DNA of 64,000 nucleotides, from positions 48,503,941-48,567,940 of the forward strand of contig CM034297.1 in the NCBI GenBank assembly GCA_019925795.1, written 5' to 3'. Positions 34,360 to 45,185 of this stretch are shown here, piece after piece. Position numbers and translations under genes: made by a program. The notes under the pieces are model-generated. The model was given only the letters and a program-made list of their open reading frames with translations. It did not search any database and was not told the DNA's origin. Every line of letters starts with the position of its first letter. Position 1 is the first letter of the stretch. The stretch comes from Dendrobium chrysotoxum (taxonomy: Eukaryota; Streptophyta; Magnoliopsida; Asparagales; Orchidaceae).

Positions 34360-34946
34360 ACCCCCAGCCCTTAGGGACACTTGTAGATGTCATTCGGGAT
34401 ACCTCTTTTTGTAGCTTTAGTTTCCCTGAGATTTTAGTTCCTTCTATCCTGTGCTTTGTGCTGCGGATATTGACGGAGAATTACCTGATTTGTCCTCACT
34501 GACTTGTCAGGTGGTTTGTGCCTTCTGCCCTATGCTTCTAGCTTTGGCGGGCTTAATGAAGGAGTAGATGCCGGTGACCTAAACCTTTTAGGTTTGTAAT
34601 AGGTCGATGGCGAGAAGTCATCGGTCCAGAGCTTTGTGCATAACGGACTTGTTGATGACGGAATCCTTTTAGTTCAGCTTTAAGCTTTTCATGAACTTTG
34701 GGATAATTTCTTCGGTCCTTTGCTTTGTGCTTTGATGGATTTGTTGAAGAAAAATTCCTTCGACCCTCGCTTTTTGCTTTATGGATTTATTGAAGGATTT
34801 TGCAGGTTTCGGATTTGATCGATAGTACCAAACTTGGGTAGTATCTTGATCCTTAACCACTTGAGGAGACTTTAATCTGAGTCACTTGAGTTCATCAGAT
34901 CGGGCGAGCTGGGATTTGACAGCTCTTCGTCATCTGGTTGCTGAGA

Positions 34947-35412
34947 TGGGGGTTCCTCTACTACGGCCTTTCTTATGACGTGTTAAGTAGATAGAGCTGC
35001 CAGCGATCCGGTCATATTTGGGCTTATTGGATCCGACCTTTTACACCCATTCAGGCTTCAGACTCGACCTAGGGGAAACGTGCTTCCCAATACTGATTTT
35101 ACTGAAGTTGATAGATTTGGAGTCTTCCTTTGTGGTTGAAGATTTAGAGCTTACGCGAATTTGGTAGTTGCTCGAGATTTCTCCTTCCCAATGGAACCTT
35201 GATTCTCCGGTCGTTTGGGGGAATTTGGTAGACTACGAGCACTTGAACTTGTCGAGTCAAATTTGCCTTCGTACTTCCTACAGTCCCTACTGACGGGTTG
35301 ACGAAGTGGGGGTTCCGCTACTACGGCATTTCTTATGGCGTGTTGAGTAGACGGAGCTGCCAGCGATCCGGTCATATTTGGGCGTGTTGGATCCGACCTC
35401 TTACACTCACTC
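34947..35412. repeat. Dispersed direct repeat, about 105 bp, two copies
   Basis: 34947-35052 and 35307-35412 share GGGGGTTCC, CTACTACGGC, AGAGCTGCCAGCGATCCGGT and GGATCCGACC in the same order, offset by 360 bp. Part of the repeat-rich 3' noncoding region of the Ogre element. Confidence 0.8.
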
Positions 35413-35615
35413 GAGCCTTAAGCTTCAGGCTGCTGAAAGACTTCAGGTTGTTCTGGCTCAATTTGTTAGAGTGTGTAGTTGTAAAAGTCTCTTTCTGACC
35501 TTTGAAATCTTTATTTGTTGGAGGAGGTGGTGTCTCAATCTTTTGAAGCTCACCTGCATATACTTTGAAAAGAATTCGTTGTATTCTTCGGTATAAAAGA
35601 ATGTTTACGTTGGTG

Positions 35616-35681
35616 ATTTTAAATATTTATTCGGGGATCTCGGCATGTAGCGCGATGTCGACCCGAATAAATATTTAAAAT
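35616..35681. repeat. Hairpin 2 of 3 (Ogre 3' noncoding region)
   Basis: Arms ATTTTAAATATTTATTCGGG and CCCGAATAAATATTTAAAAT pair perfectly. Compared with hairpin 1 the arm has a compensating T-to-C and A-to-G pair, and the loop keeps GATCTCGGCA and GCGATGTCGA. Confidence 0.9.
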
Positions 35682-35733
35682 ACCCCTTATCTCGCAGGGA
35701 CATTTCATAATAGAGTAAATTTAAAATTTTATG

Positions 35734-35799
35734 ATTTTAAATATTTATTTGGGGATCTCGATGCGTAGCACGATGTTGACCCGAATAAATATTTAAAAT
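35734..35799. repeat. Hairpin 3 of 3 (Ogre 3' noncoding region)
   Basis: Arms ATTTTAAATATTTATTTGGG and CCCGAATAAATATTTAAAAT pair with one G-T type mismatch. The loop again begins GATCTCG and ends GATGTTGA. It lies about 135 bp downstream (sense) of the integrase end. Confidence 0.9.
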
Positions 35800-35933
35800 G
35801 CCCCATGTCTATCAAGGACATTTTGAAATACATTCTTGCAACACAAGAGAATTTCAAAAATATAAAGTGTAAAGTGTATATAAATATGCATGAAATACAC
35901 AATACATTAAATATAATATTTTCTCGAGTAATT

Positions 35934-37094
35934 TTATGCATGGTACTTCTTCAGGTGTCGACCGTTGATCGGCGGCATGGGCCTCTACCCGTGCAGATAG
36001 ATAAGCTGGTAGGCTCCTCCTTGGTACACCTTCTCGATGATGAATGGGCCTTCCCAGTTGGATACGAACTTGCCACCAATTCTTCGGTGTGGGATGATTG
36101 GTCTTCTCCGCACCAATACCAATTCCCCTTCTTGAAAGGATCGAGGGCGCACCATCCGATCGAATGATTTCGCCATCCTTCCTCGATAGATCTCTAAGTT
36201 TTGTTGGGCTTGCAATCTAACTTCATCGAGTGCATCAAGCTCCTCCATTCTTAGGCGAGCATTCTGCTCTTGAGTAAGCTCATTCTGGATAGCGACCCGA
36301 AGAGACGGTAGTTCAACTTCTAGTGGCAAGACGGCTTCAGCCCCGAACACTAGTGAGTAGGGAGTGGCTTTAGTTGGTGTTTTATAGGTCGTACGATACG
36401 CCCACAACGCTTCTGCCATTTTCGTATGCCATTCTCTTTTATTTTTGGTGAGAATCTTCTTCAACAACTTCACCAGTGTCTTGTTGAAGGCCTCAGCCAA
36501 ATCATTGGCTCTTGGGTTATATATAGACGAGTACCGCCAGTCAATCTTATGTCGATCAACAAACTTGTAGATTTTTGTACTCTTAAACGCCGTGCCATTG
36601 TCTGAGATTACTCGGGGTGGTACACCGAATTTGTAGACGACATTATGGGTGAAGAAGTTGATCACCTGATCGGACGTGACCTCTCTGAATGGTGCTGCTT
36701 CTGCCCATTTTGAGAAATAGTCTGTTGCTGCCAGAATAAAGCGGTGCCCGACCGATGACGGTGGATCTATTGGTCCGATTATGTCAGTGCCCTAGCATTC
36801 AAATGGCCACGATGCTATCGTTGGATGTAGAGGATTTGGCGGTTGATGAATAACATCACCATGAATCTGACACTCGTGGCACCTCTTAGCGTGGTTGATA
36901 TAATCTCTCACCATCGTAGGCCAGTAATAACCCATTCTTTTGATTTTAGTAGCCATCTTGGGACCTGACTGGTGTGCTCCGCAAAGTCATTCATGAACTT
37001 CTGCTACCACTTTATTAGCTTCCTTGGTCCCTAGGCACCTTAGCCACATTTGATCAAAAGCTCGTCGGTACAGCGTATTATTGACAAACGCGTA
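35934..37094 (-). pseudogene. Ogre integrase domain, broken by stop codons
   Basis: Follows the RNase H region without a gap. The HHCC zinc-binding part is visible (HE.LCGAH and then CHECQIH), then the DDE core: GTDIIGP (first Asp), RVISDNGTAFKSTKI (second Asp), and the Glu in LAEAFNKTLVKLL. The C-terminal part (FQEGELVLVRRR, NWEGPFIIEKV) ends at a stop near 35934. Stops occur between HE and LCGAH, before GTDIIGP (a Trp position) and near the C-terminus. No intact chromodomain was seen, as expected for the Tat lineage. The enzyme would insert element DNA; this copy cannot make it. Confidence 0.9.
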
Positions 37095-39791
37095 TTACAA
37101 TGCTCTTTTTCTAATTTGTGCAGCCAGAGATTTATCTGTTGGGAGTTTGCTTTCTTTGAAGTAGTCGACGAATGGTTGCTTCCAATCGTCTTCGACTTCA
37201 ACATCTAAGCAATCCAACCACGACTCTGAGAATCTACCGGTTCTTCGTTTCTTTACTACCTGATGTTCCCCTGATTGATTTTTAGTATTAATTTGTTGGG
37301 GATGTTGAGGATCGACCTGGGTTGCATCCTGCTGGCTTGAACCTGGTATTCCTTCTACCTGCAGGAATTGTAGGGTTGCTGGCTCTAAGACTCGACGATT
37401 TTCAACCGCAATGAATATTGGTGGCCTTTTGTCCTCATTTGCAAGCTCCTTGGCCAGCTTAGCTAGACAATCTGCTTTTGCATTCTGTCCTCGAGGAACT
37501 TGAGTTATCTTGACATTCGGTATTTGTTTTAGAAGCTCAAGAGCTCGTCGGTGATAGTGGGCCAATTCGAGTTTGCAAATCTTGTAAATGCCCAGAACTT
37601 GATTTATCACAAGTTGAGACTCGCCAAAAATTTGGAGATCTGTGATTCCAACCTCGATTGCAATCTCTAGTCCAGCTATTAAGGCTTCATATTCCGCTTC
37701 ATTATTGGTTTGAGATTCAGTTAGACTGAATGAGAATCTCATAATACCTCCCTCGGGTTCTATAAAGACAAGCCCGATGCCAGCCTGAGCCTTTGCAAGA
37801 TTTGGAGGTTTGGGAGACTTGATAGACGATGCCCCGTCAAAGTACATCTCCAAAAATGATAGCTTTTCTTCTTCATCAACCTGCATGATTTGTTCATCTG
37901 GCAAATCATCATAGAGCAGGGAATCTGCAGGAATCGGATGTGCAGCGAGGAAATCCGCCAACGCTTGCCCCTTTACCGCTTTCTGTGGCATATACACTAT
38001 GTTAAACTGCAGTAATAGCACTGCCCACCTTGCTAAACGACCTGTCAACGCTGGTCTTGTCATCAAGAACTTCAGCGGATCGATCTTTGATATCAAGGTG
38101 ATTTTGTGGGAGAGCATATAGTGGCATAGTTTCTGGACTGCAAAGATTAACGCTAAACAATGCTTCTCGATAGGAGAATAACGTACTTCTGCTCCGATTA
38201 ATCTCCGACATATGTAGTAGAGTGCATTCTCTTTTCCTTCTTCATTGTGTTGGGCCAACAATGCTCTGAGGGACTCTTCTAGTGCTGCCGTATACAGTAT
38301 AAGAGGCTTCCCCAGAATTGGCGCTGCGAGAATGGGTGGATTCAACAAGTATCTCTTGATACTGTCAAATGCTTCCTGACATTCTTCATCCCACTTGAAG
38401 CGAACGTCCTTCTTCATCAATTTTGAAAATGGCTGGCACCTACCCGACAGATTCGATATGAACCGTCGAATGAAAGCCAGTTGCCCTTGCAAGGAGCGGA
38501 GTTGACGGAGGCTTCTTGGCGGCGGCATCTCAATGATCATCTTGATTTTGTTGGGATCGACTTCTATGCCTCGATGACGAACGACATAGCCAAGAAATTT
38601 ACCGGAAGAGACTCCGAAAGCACACTTGAGGGGATTCATCTTCAGATCGAACTTCCTGATTCTTTCAAATACAATTCTCAAGTCGTTTAAATGATCTTTC
38701 CGGTCCATGCTCTTAACGACCAAGTCGTCTACATAGCACTCGACCTTCTGATGTATTAATTCATCAATGATATGGGTCATCGCCCGTTGGTAGGTGGCAC
38801 CAGCGCCCTTCAAGCCGAAGGGCATGATCGTGTAGCAGAAAATATCGATGGGCGTTCTGAATGATGTATGCTTTTCATCTTCGGGCGCCATCTTGATCTG
38901 ATTGTATCCTAATGATCCATCCATAAATGAGAACATGTCATAATTTGACGTGTTGTCAACCAAGAGTTCGGATACAGGAATTGGAAAGTCATCTTTCGGA
39001 CATGCCTTGTTGAGGTCCCTGAAATCAATACAGATATGAATCTGTCCATTCTTCTTCTTGACAGGGACAATATTGGCGATCCAGTCAGCGTATTTTTCTT
39101 CTCGAATGAAACTCGCTTCTATGAGTTTTTTCGTCTCTGTAATTACCTGCTCTTCAATCTCCAATCTCATTCTCCTTGGAGCTTGTTTGACGGGTGCGAC
39201 ATCCAGTTTGATTGCCAACCTGTGAACTGCTACGTCAGGGGATAAGCCGGGCATCTCAGCATATGTCCAGGCAAAGCAATCCCTGAATTCACAGAGAAGT
39301 TCTTTTATTTCTTCCACTTGGTCTTCTGATAGAAGGGAACTAATGAAAGTTGGGCGAGGGTCTTCCTCAGTTTCCAAGTTAACTTCTTTTAGCTCGTCCA
39401 TAGTGGCTGCTTGTCCACCATCTTCAAGCTCTTCAGGTGCAGGCTTGACCTTTACAGGTTGATCATTATAGTCATCAGCTTCGTAGACTTCTTCATCACA
39501 AATGCCATTGGATTCAACTTCCCTACACGTGATGGCTCGACAAGTCTCCTTCCGGATGCATTTTCGCCTGACGAATCCAATACCTTTATATGCATTCATC
39601 TCCTTCCGCCGCATTGGACGTGGATTCCTTCCATACCAGAGACTTAGGCACATACGAAGTTGTCGTTTGGAGGTGGGAATATTGATCCACTTTCGCAATA
39701 TTCTTTGAATACCTTTAGTATTAAATCTAGGTAGCCTCGTAGGTAGTAATTCTTCAGAATCGATGAAGACATGGTCCCAATCACGATTCAC
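37095..39791 (-). CDS. Ogre pol: reverse transcriptase, RNase H and second (archaeal-type) RNase H
   Basis: Open for 898 aa. RT spans about residues 200-400: IDFRDLNKACPKDDFPIP, FSFMDGSLGYNQI, TIMPFGLKGAGATYQRAM and the catalytic YVDD at 353-356. The first RNase H (about 490-615) lacks a clear first Asp (LYTAALEESL). The second, archaeal-type RNase H (about 648-780) has FDGAS (Asp652), NNEAEYEAL (Glu698) and AKADCLAKL (Asp773), but GESQ with Glu724 where family members usually have Asp. A second RNase H is a Tat-lineage mark. The first 150 residues are a linker; the initiation site is unknown, since Ogre makes pol by splicing or readthrough after protease. It ends at a stop directly before the integrase. 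Confidence 0.9.
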   Translation of the reverse strand: MNRDWDHVFIDSEELLPTRLPRFNTKGIQRILRKWINIPTSKRQLRMCLSLWYGRNPRPMRRKEMNAYKGIGFVRRKCIRKETCRAITCREVESNGICDEEVYEADDYNDQPVKVKPAPEELEDGGQAATMDELKEVNLETEEDPRPTFISSLLSEDQVEEIKELLCEFRDCFAWTYAEMPGLSPDVAVHRLAIKLDVAPVKQAPRRMRLEIEEQVITETKKLIEASFIREEKYADWIANIVPVKKKNGQIHICIDFRDLNKACPKDDFPIPVSELLVDNTSNYDMFSFMDGSLGYNQIKMAPEDEKHTSFRTPIDIFCYTIMPFGLKGAGATYQRAMTHIIDELIHQKVECYVDDLVVKSMDRKDHLNDLRIVFERIRKFDLKMNPLKCAFGVSSGKFLGYVVRHRGIEVDPNKIKMIIEMPPPRSLRQLRSLQGQLAFIRRFISNLSGRCQPFSKLMKKDVRFKWDEECQEAFDSIKRYLLNPPILAAPILGKPLILYTAALEESLRALLAQHNEEGKENALYYICRRLIGAEVRYSPIEKHCLALIFAVQKLCHYMLSHKITLISKIDPLKFLMTRPALTGRLARWAVLLLQFNIVYMPQKAVKGQALADFLAAHPIPADSLLYDDLPDEQIMQVDEEEKLSFLEMYFDGASSIKSPKPPNLAKAQAGIGLVFIEPEGGIMRFSFSLTESQTNNEAEYEALIAGLEIAIEVGITDLQIFGESQLVINQVLGIYKICKLELAHYHRRALELLKQIPNVKITQVPRGQNAKADCLAKLAKELANEDKRPPIFIAVENRRVLEPATLQFLQVEGIPGSSQQDATQVDPQHPQQINTKNQSGEHQVVKKRRTGRFSESWLDCLDVEVEDDWKQPFVDYFKESKLPTDKSLAAQIRKRAL

Positions 39792-39805
39792 TTCTTCAAC
39801 CTTTC

Positions 39806-40402
39806 CTACGGAATAGAATATATTCCCTGACTCAATCCCCTTTTTATTGGAGGTAGATAACGGGTCACAAGTTCATCAACCTTATGCACATCTCGTAGCA
39901 TTATTTCTTTGAAATATTGTAGGGGAACACGAGTGACTACGAGCACGCTGTCTGAGATTGACAGGCTATTTATCCTTCTAGAGAATACATCTTGCACCGT
40001 GTTCATGTAGATAGAGTCGTAGTTATAATCATCATTTGAATATGCGACCTCCCTACTCCATTCGTCCATCGAATGACATACCTTCTGGGATTTTGTAGGG
40101 GTGACATCATCTTCATCTGTGTCGCTCCCAAGATGAGGTACATGTTTTCTTTCTTTAGAAGTGGAACTTTCTTTGGGAAGAGTCGACGACGCCTTCTTTC
40201 TCCCCACTTGCTTCCTCTCACCTTCTTGCTTAGGATGTTTTGTATTTTTTGGATCTGATACTTGAGCCTTTAGAGAGCTTGATAACTTTTGCTTCTTTGG
40301 CATGAAGTACTGCGCATCATCATAGACTGTTGCTTCATGGATTATAAAGGGCTGGATGTCACCAGAGATCCTGAACTCCTCTCCATCCCTGAGATACTTC
40401 AT
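39806..40402 (-). CDS. Spacer between protease and RT of the Ogre element (198-aa open stretch)
   Basis: In frame with the protease part once a stop at 40445-40447 is read through (the family has LLGRPW there). It is hydrophilic and Lys/Ser-rich (KKQKLSSSLK, STSKERKHVPHLGSDTDEDD), with no known domain. In Ogre elements the stretch between protease and RT contains stops and is partly removed as an intron in some RNAs; this stretch is a candidate for that, but I could not place splice sites with confidence. It ends at a stop 15 bases before the pol frame. Confidence 0.6.
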   Translation of the reverse strand: MKYLRDGEEFRISGDIQPFIIHEATVYDDAQYFMPKKQKLSSSLKAQVSDPKNTKHPKQEGERKQVGRKKASSTLPKESSTSKERKHVPHLGSDTDEDDVTPTKSQKVCHSMDEWSREVAYSNDDYNYDSIYMNTVQDVFSRRINSLSISDSVLVVTRVPLQYFKEIMLRDVHKVDELVTRYLPPIKRGLSQGIYSIP

Positions 40403-40444
40403 ACACTGGTGTAATGTTGACGGGATAACGCCATATTCATGCAG

Positions 40445-42289
40445 CTAGGGGCGACCCAGGAGCGCCTTGAATGAAGTGTCCGCATCAATCACATGAAATT
40501 TAGCTTCTATATGGAATTCTCCAAATACAAGAGGTAGCATAAACGATTCAAGGGTTTTCTGCCCTTTCTCGTTAAAATCATGTACCATAAGCTTATCTGG
40601 CCCGAGGTGCTCTACATTGAGGCACAACGACCTTAGTGCTTTTAAGCTCATAAGGTTAATGGAGGACCCAAGATCGATCAGAATTCGACTGATTACCAAA
40701 TCATTACTCTCTGCAGTAACATACAGAGGTCGATTGTGGTCTGCAGTCCCGAGCATCATGCCATCCTCGGTGAAAGTGATGAACGGCTTGTTACGAGCTT
40801 GCAGGACCTCAGTCAGGTTGCGCTCAGCGAAGTACGCCTCATATCTTTCGGGGTCTTTGAGAGCCTGAATCAGAGTCTCCCCATGATCCTTAGACATTAC
40901 TAGAGCGTCGTATATGCTGAGCTGGGCAGGGATCTTTCTCAGATGGGATAAGATATTATAATCTATTCTCTTAACTTGAGTATGTTTCTTCTTGGGATCC
41001 TCGGAGATAATGTCTTCATTGACAACTATCTCTTTCCCCTTATCTTTGTTGGATATCCCTTTTTTCGGAGGTGGTAGTATCTTGCCACTTCTTAGCTGCA
41101 CCTGAGCGATCTCCTCTTGTTTAGACTCGCTTGACGGTGCATTTTCTTCTGAGTCAGCCATTGTCGCATCTAGGGATTCATCTGTTGATTCAGAGTCACC
41201 TCCCAGATTTACATGTCCCATCTGCGATACTATGTCAGGGTCTGACCCATCTGTCTTTGGAAAATATAGATCCTCCTCTGAACTGTAGTCCATTGGTGAC
41301 ACCATCATACAGGATTTAGAGGGTATATCTTCGGTACATTCTTCTTTTGTCAGCGCATTTGGAGCCACTAAGATGACCCGACATACCTCCACTGGAAGAG
41401 AGTCTTCACTGCTTTCTTCAGCTTTCTCTATTTTAAGTTCTGACATGAAATCAGCAAGCTTAATAGGGCATCTCGCAGTCTGATAATATTCATCCAAACT
41501 GTCAATTACCCTTTGGGTTGTAGTCTTTTTCTCTTTAGGCTTCTTCAGTTTGGTCTTCCTCTTGGAGGGCTTCACCTTTCCAGACTTTGAAGAGCCCGCG
41601 TGGTTAGGAAATTGTTTAGAAGCAGACGCTTGTGCCACAGGCAGTGCCTTCAGATTTAACACTGGCTTCGTAGGAGATTTCCATTTTACACCCGGAACTC
41701 CTTCAAGCTGTTTCAGCATTTTCACAGTCTTCTTGGAGACCGCAGTCTCCCACTGCTCTTCTTGAGCTGGCTTCTTTTCATTTTTCCTTTCTTCAATTGG
41801 GGGTACAGAGGAAGTCGTAACTACCTGAGTTGACTCTTTTCTGGGGTGATTCAGCACATTGTCGGACAATGTGAGCTCTCCTCTTTGATATTTTCTTTCC
41901 AACCAATCTTTGAAGACATAGCAATCTTCAATTAGATGACTCACTACCCGGTGATATGGGCAGTAGTTTGGATCGCCACTGTGTTTTGACTCCTCGGGTC
42001 TCTTGCACTCTAGCAGTTCTAAACCCGCTTTCAACGCCTGCCGAAATAACTTGGCGACACTCTCCCTTTTAAATGAATATTCTTTGTTCATTTTATCTTT
42101 GAGGGAGGGGAACGTTCGATCACTAGTTCCCGTTGTTTGCCGCGGACGTTCTCCACCGCCCTGATAATTTCGTGGTTTATCATCCCCCCCCCCAAGTATC
42201 AGCTTCGGCTGGGGGTTGGGTTTGTAGACTTGCTTAGGCTTTTCTTGATATTGCATCGGCTGCTTGCTTTTGTCTATATTATACACCAT
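40445..42289 (-). pseudogene. Ogre gag C-terminus and aspartic protease, premature stops
   Basis: A 614-aa stretch. The N-terminal third is the gag tail, with the Tat-type zinc-binding signature CPYHRVVSHLIEDCYVFKDW, followed by a long charged linker (GSSKSGKVKPSKRKTKLKKP). The C-terminal 100 residues are the retropepsin-like protease: ILIDLGSSINLMSLKAL, then LESFMLPLVFGEFH and ALLGRP. The active-site triplet is Asp-Leu-Gly-Ser, where the family has Asp-Gly-Gly-Ser or Asp-Ser-Gly-Ser; this substitution may matter. The conserved Trp after LLGRP is a TAG stop. Another stop (TAG) separates the stretch from the gag part upstream. Confidence 0.85.
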
Positions 42290-43625
42290 CTATTTCTCCT
42301 TATCAACCCTGGAGAAAAATATGGAATCAGCCTCACCTCTTCTAGCACCTGAGGCTTTAGTCTTCTTAGACTTATCAGAATAATTTTTTGATTTTGACAA
42401 ATTCAGTTTCTCGAACTTTGCCACACTATCTAGTAGATCCTGAAATGTGGTGATAGTAGCCATGCACAGGAATGGTTGCATTTTGTCATCAATGTTTTCC
42501 ATTAACAACTGTACGGCATGCTCTTCTTCTGCTGCTCACATTTCATGCTTAAGTTACGCCAGCGAGTGATGTATTTGGTCACTGATTCTTCCTTCTTTCT
42601 CTTATTCAGAGTAAGGTCAGTGATCGTTATTTTCTCAGTCGCACTGGAGAACCTCTTCACGAACATATTTTTTCTAATTCTGCAAAAGTCTTTACAGAGT
42701 CGTTTGGTAGTTCAGCATACCATTCGAAAGCAGTTGCCGTCAAACTGCTAACGAATTGTCGGAAGAGTAGAGCATCATTTCCTCCAGTGTTCCCGCAGGT
42801 GGCATTGAACTGTGCCAGGTGCTGTCTAGGATTTTTATTGACATCAAAAGTGTTAAACTTTGGCACAGAATATTCCTTTGGGTATGACACCTGATCATAT
42901 TCAGCAGGGTACGGACGACCTTTACCCACCAATTTCTCTGCTTGATCAATAGCTATAATAGCCTTGATCCTCTCGGTGATAATCCCTTCAAGCTGCGCAG
43001 CAGTCACAGGCTCGGAGGTACTTGCAATATTCTACGGAGTGGGTTAGCGAGTGATGTTATTAACTTCATTACCACCTTCAGGAGTTCTACGTACTCCTGA
43101 TACTTGCGGCGCTTTGAAGTTTGTAGGATCAGGGGGAGGATTGGGCATAGAACCAACTGCAGCATTTCTTTGCATCATTTGCATCATCATTATCATTTGA
43201 GTCATCATCTATGTCATCTTTTCATTCAACTGAGAGATTTCTCTGTCTTTGGCTCTCATTTGCCGTCTCATCTGTCGTCGCATATCAGCGAGTGTGATGT
43301 TTTCAGGATCAGAGGGGTTCCCTTCTACCTCCTCAACTTCATCCTCTCCTTGGGAATGACCACATCCGCCAGTGGTGGACCCAGCTTCATGGCGGCGCCG
43401 ATATACTTGTCTAGGCGGCGGTTGCCAGCGGTCATCATCATCTTCACCTTCGTCGTAGTAAGCTTCATCATCAACATTGATGTGTCTCACCATGTAGACT
43501 ACTTTCATGTCTAAGGTGTTGTTTACATCTTCTAAATTTTCTTCAGTATATTCTTCTAAATTTTCTTCTACCATATCTTCTTCTAGATTTTCTTCCATAT
43601 ATTCTTCAATATTTTCTTCTCCCAT
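42290..43625 (-). pseudogene. Ogre gag (capsid region), frameshifted
   Basis: Pieces of one gag: an acidic N-terminal part (EENLEEDMVEENLEEYTEE; 43625-43209), the capsid core at 43007-42657 (VSYPKEYSVPKFNTFD, RQHLAQFNATCGN, ATAFEWYAELPNDSVKTFAE) and the capsid end at 42508-42290 (TFQDLLDSVAKFEKLNL). Retrotrans_gag family signs are the F.WY..LP..S...F.EL pattern and, in a shifted frame, RFSS...YITRWRNLSMKCE. Stops fall near 43211, 42657 and 42290 and there is at least one frameshift. Gag would form the virus-like particle that packages element RNA. ORF1 lies just upstream. Confidence 0.85.
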
Positions 43626-43756
43626 ATCTTCTTCTTCTTCTTCTAGTACTCGGATCTCCGAGCAGCGGTGCCACTGGATCTCTGGTTCTTGGTTAGGCAG
43701 GAAGATCTCTTCAACCCGTGGGCTACGGTCGAAATTAGATTCATTATTGGGACGGG

Positions 43757-44905
43757 TCAGAGAACGACGGGATCCCCTAGAGGATTCTCCAAGGTGTCTA
43801 CTGTCGAGAGGAGCATCATCATGGGTCTTCTTTTGGACCCATTTTTGACGTTGTTTGTAACTGGGGTGGATCTCCGGGAAGCAGTACCAGATGTCACGCC
43901 CAAGTCAGACTTTCTTTCATTCTTTTCTTCTCTGCGAGGCCTTGGCCTCCAGATTTGATTTCCCTTCCACTGGGACCTTTCGGCGGTGGATCCCTGAACG
44001 CGCGGTTCAGGTGTCACACCCCGATGCTCACCGCGTGGGGCAGATCTTCTTTCTCTTCTCTCCCTAGCAAGAGACAGACGTTCTCTTGGTGGAATTCTCC
44101 TGGCTTTGACCATCAGCGGCTGGTGATATCTTTTCTTTTTCAGTCCTCTCTCCTTCACAGTCTTCAGGACTCGATATACCCGGGCTGAAAGAGTTTCAGG
44201 CTCCTTCTTCTTTTGAGGGGTTGGGACATCAGGTTGTCGGTCCCAGAATGATTTCTTCAGCTCCCCAGTTGAGCTGTTCCTCTTAACCCATTTCAGATTT
44301 GCAAATCCGTTCCGGGTAGGAATGGTCGCTTCAGGCTCCTGGGCTGGCAGGTTGGAGGGATGGGTTGAGAATTGTTGCTGAGCTCTGAGCTCAGCATTCA
44401 GTTTTCTCCTCTGCCTCCTCATCAATTTTCCTCCAGATGAGGAAGCCTCAGAAGTGTTCTTCCTGGGTGCAGATAACCTGGCTGGCAAAGTTGTGGTGCT
44501 TGCAGTCACCACGGAGATCCTTCCTCCGGCTACAACCCTCTTGGTGGCCGGGGTTTCTGGCTGCGATAGCCGTTCAAAGACAGAAATCCTCTCATGAGGA
44601 TTTTCAGCAGCAAGTCGTGGCGCTGGCAGATGCACACGACGGGTAACAGTTTCAGTAGGGTGGGGCCTCCTGGTAGACCCATCAGCATTTCTGCCATTCG
44701 TAGGAATGGTGGTAGTCCTTTCAACAACGGCAGGGAAGTCAATGCTACCAAACTGGATGGTAGCTCTAGCATTCCCTGTCTCAATGATAGCATTCGCCAG
44801 TTGGATCCTGGCTCCTTGTCCCAGCTGGACAGTCATCGGTGTATTCTGTAGATCCATCTGCATAAATGAAAGGTAAGGGTTAGTGATCAAAATTTGATAC
44901 ATCAC
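43757..44905 (-). CDS. Ogre ORF1 protein, upstream of gag (382 aa, unknown function)
   Basis: An open frame 260 bases after the primer site and 130 bases before gag. A separate ORF before gag is diagnostic for Ogre-type elements; its function is not known. The protein is basic, with segments ISVFERLSQPETPATKR, KLMRRQRRKLNAELRAQQQF, LSARVYRVLKTVKERGLKKK and a run of Arg/Lys pairs (RERLSLARERRERRSAPRGE). No membrane segment or known domain was seen. Alternative starts exist (MQMDLQ near residue 15). It is the only complete long frame of the element apart from RT-RNase H, so it may have been kept longer, or lost fewer residues by chance. Confidence 0.8.
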   Translation of the reverse strand: MMYQILITNPYLSFMQMDLQNTPMTVQLGQGARIQLANAIIETGNARATIQFGSIDFPAVVERTTTIPTNGRNADGSTRRPHPTETVTRRVHLPAPRLAAENPHERISVFERLSQPETPATKRVVAGGRISVVTASTTTLPARLSAPRKNTSEASSSGGKLMRRQRRKLNAELRAQQQFSTHPSNLPAQEPEATIPTRNGFANLKWVKRNSSTGELKKSFWDRQPDVPTPQKKKEPETLSARVYRVLKTVKERGLKKKRYHQPLMVKARRIPPRERLSLARERRERRSAPRGEHRGVTPEPRVQGSTAERSQWKGNQIWRPRPRREEKNERKSDLGVTSGTASRRSTPVTNNVKNGSKRRPMMMLLSTVDTLENPLGDPVVL

Positions 44906-45167
44906 CCCACACTTTCAAAAATGCAGAGACTTGCACAGAATACAAAACAAAAATAGATAACATTAGCGAGCAAATTTAAATAATACAAATTTAAAATACT
45001 GCTAAATATGTTATCCTGATAAATTTGTTGAATGCCCATTTTTAGAATATTCAAAATTATAATTCTTTAAACGCTCATTTTAAAAGATTTGAAATTTTGA
45101 ATCTGGGTTGAAAATAGCTGCTATTGTAGCACTGAGGTGACTAGCCAAAGATGGAAAGAGAAACCAA

Positions 45168-45185
45168 TCCCCAGCGGAGTCGCCA
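45168..45185 (-). other. Primer-binding site of the Ogre-like element
   Basis: TGGCGACTCCGCTGGGGA on the minus strand, six bases from the end of the 5' LTR. From memory, Ogre elements use an Arg tRNA with this sort of site; the tRNA identity should be checked by pairing with tRNA 3' ends. Confidence 0.75.

Noticed and set aside
35985..36665. A separate host gene for the integrase-like 226-aa frame
   Set aside because: It continues the Ogre pol in the same frame and order, only separated by stops.
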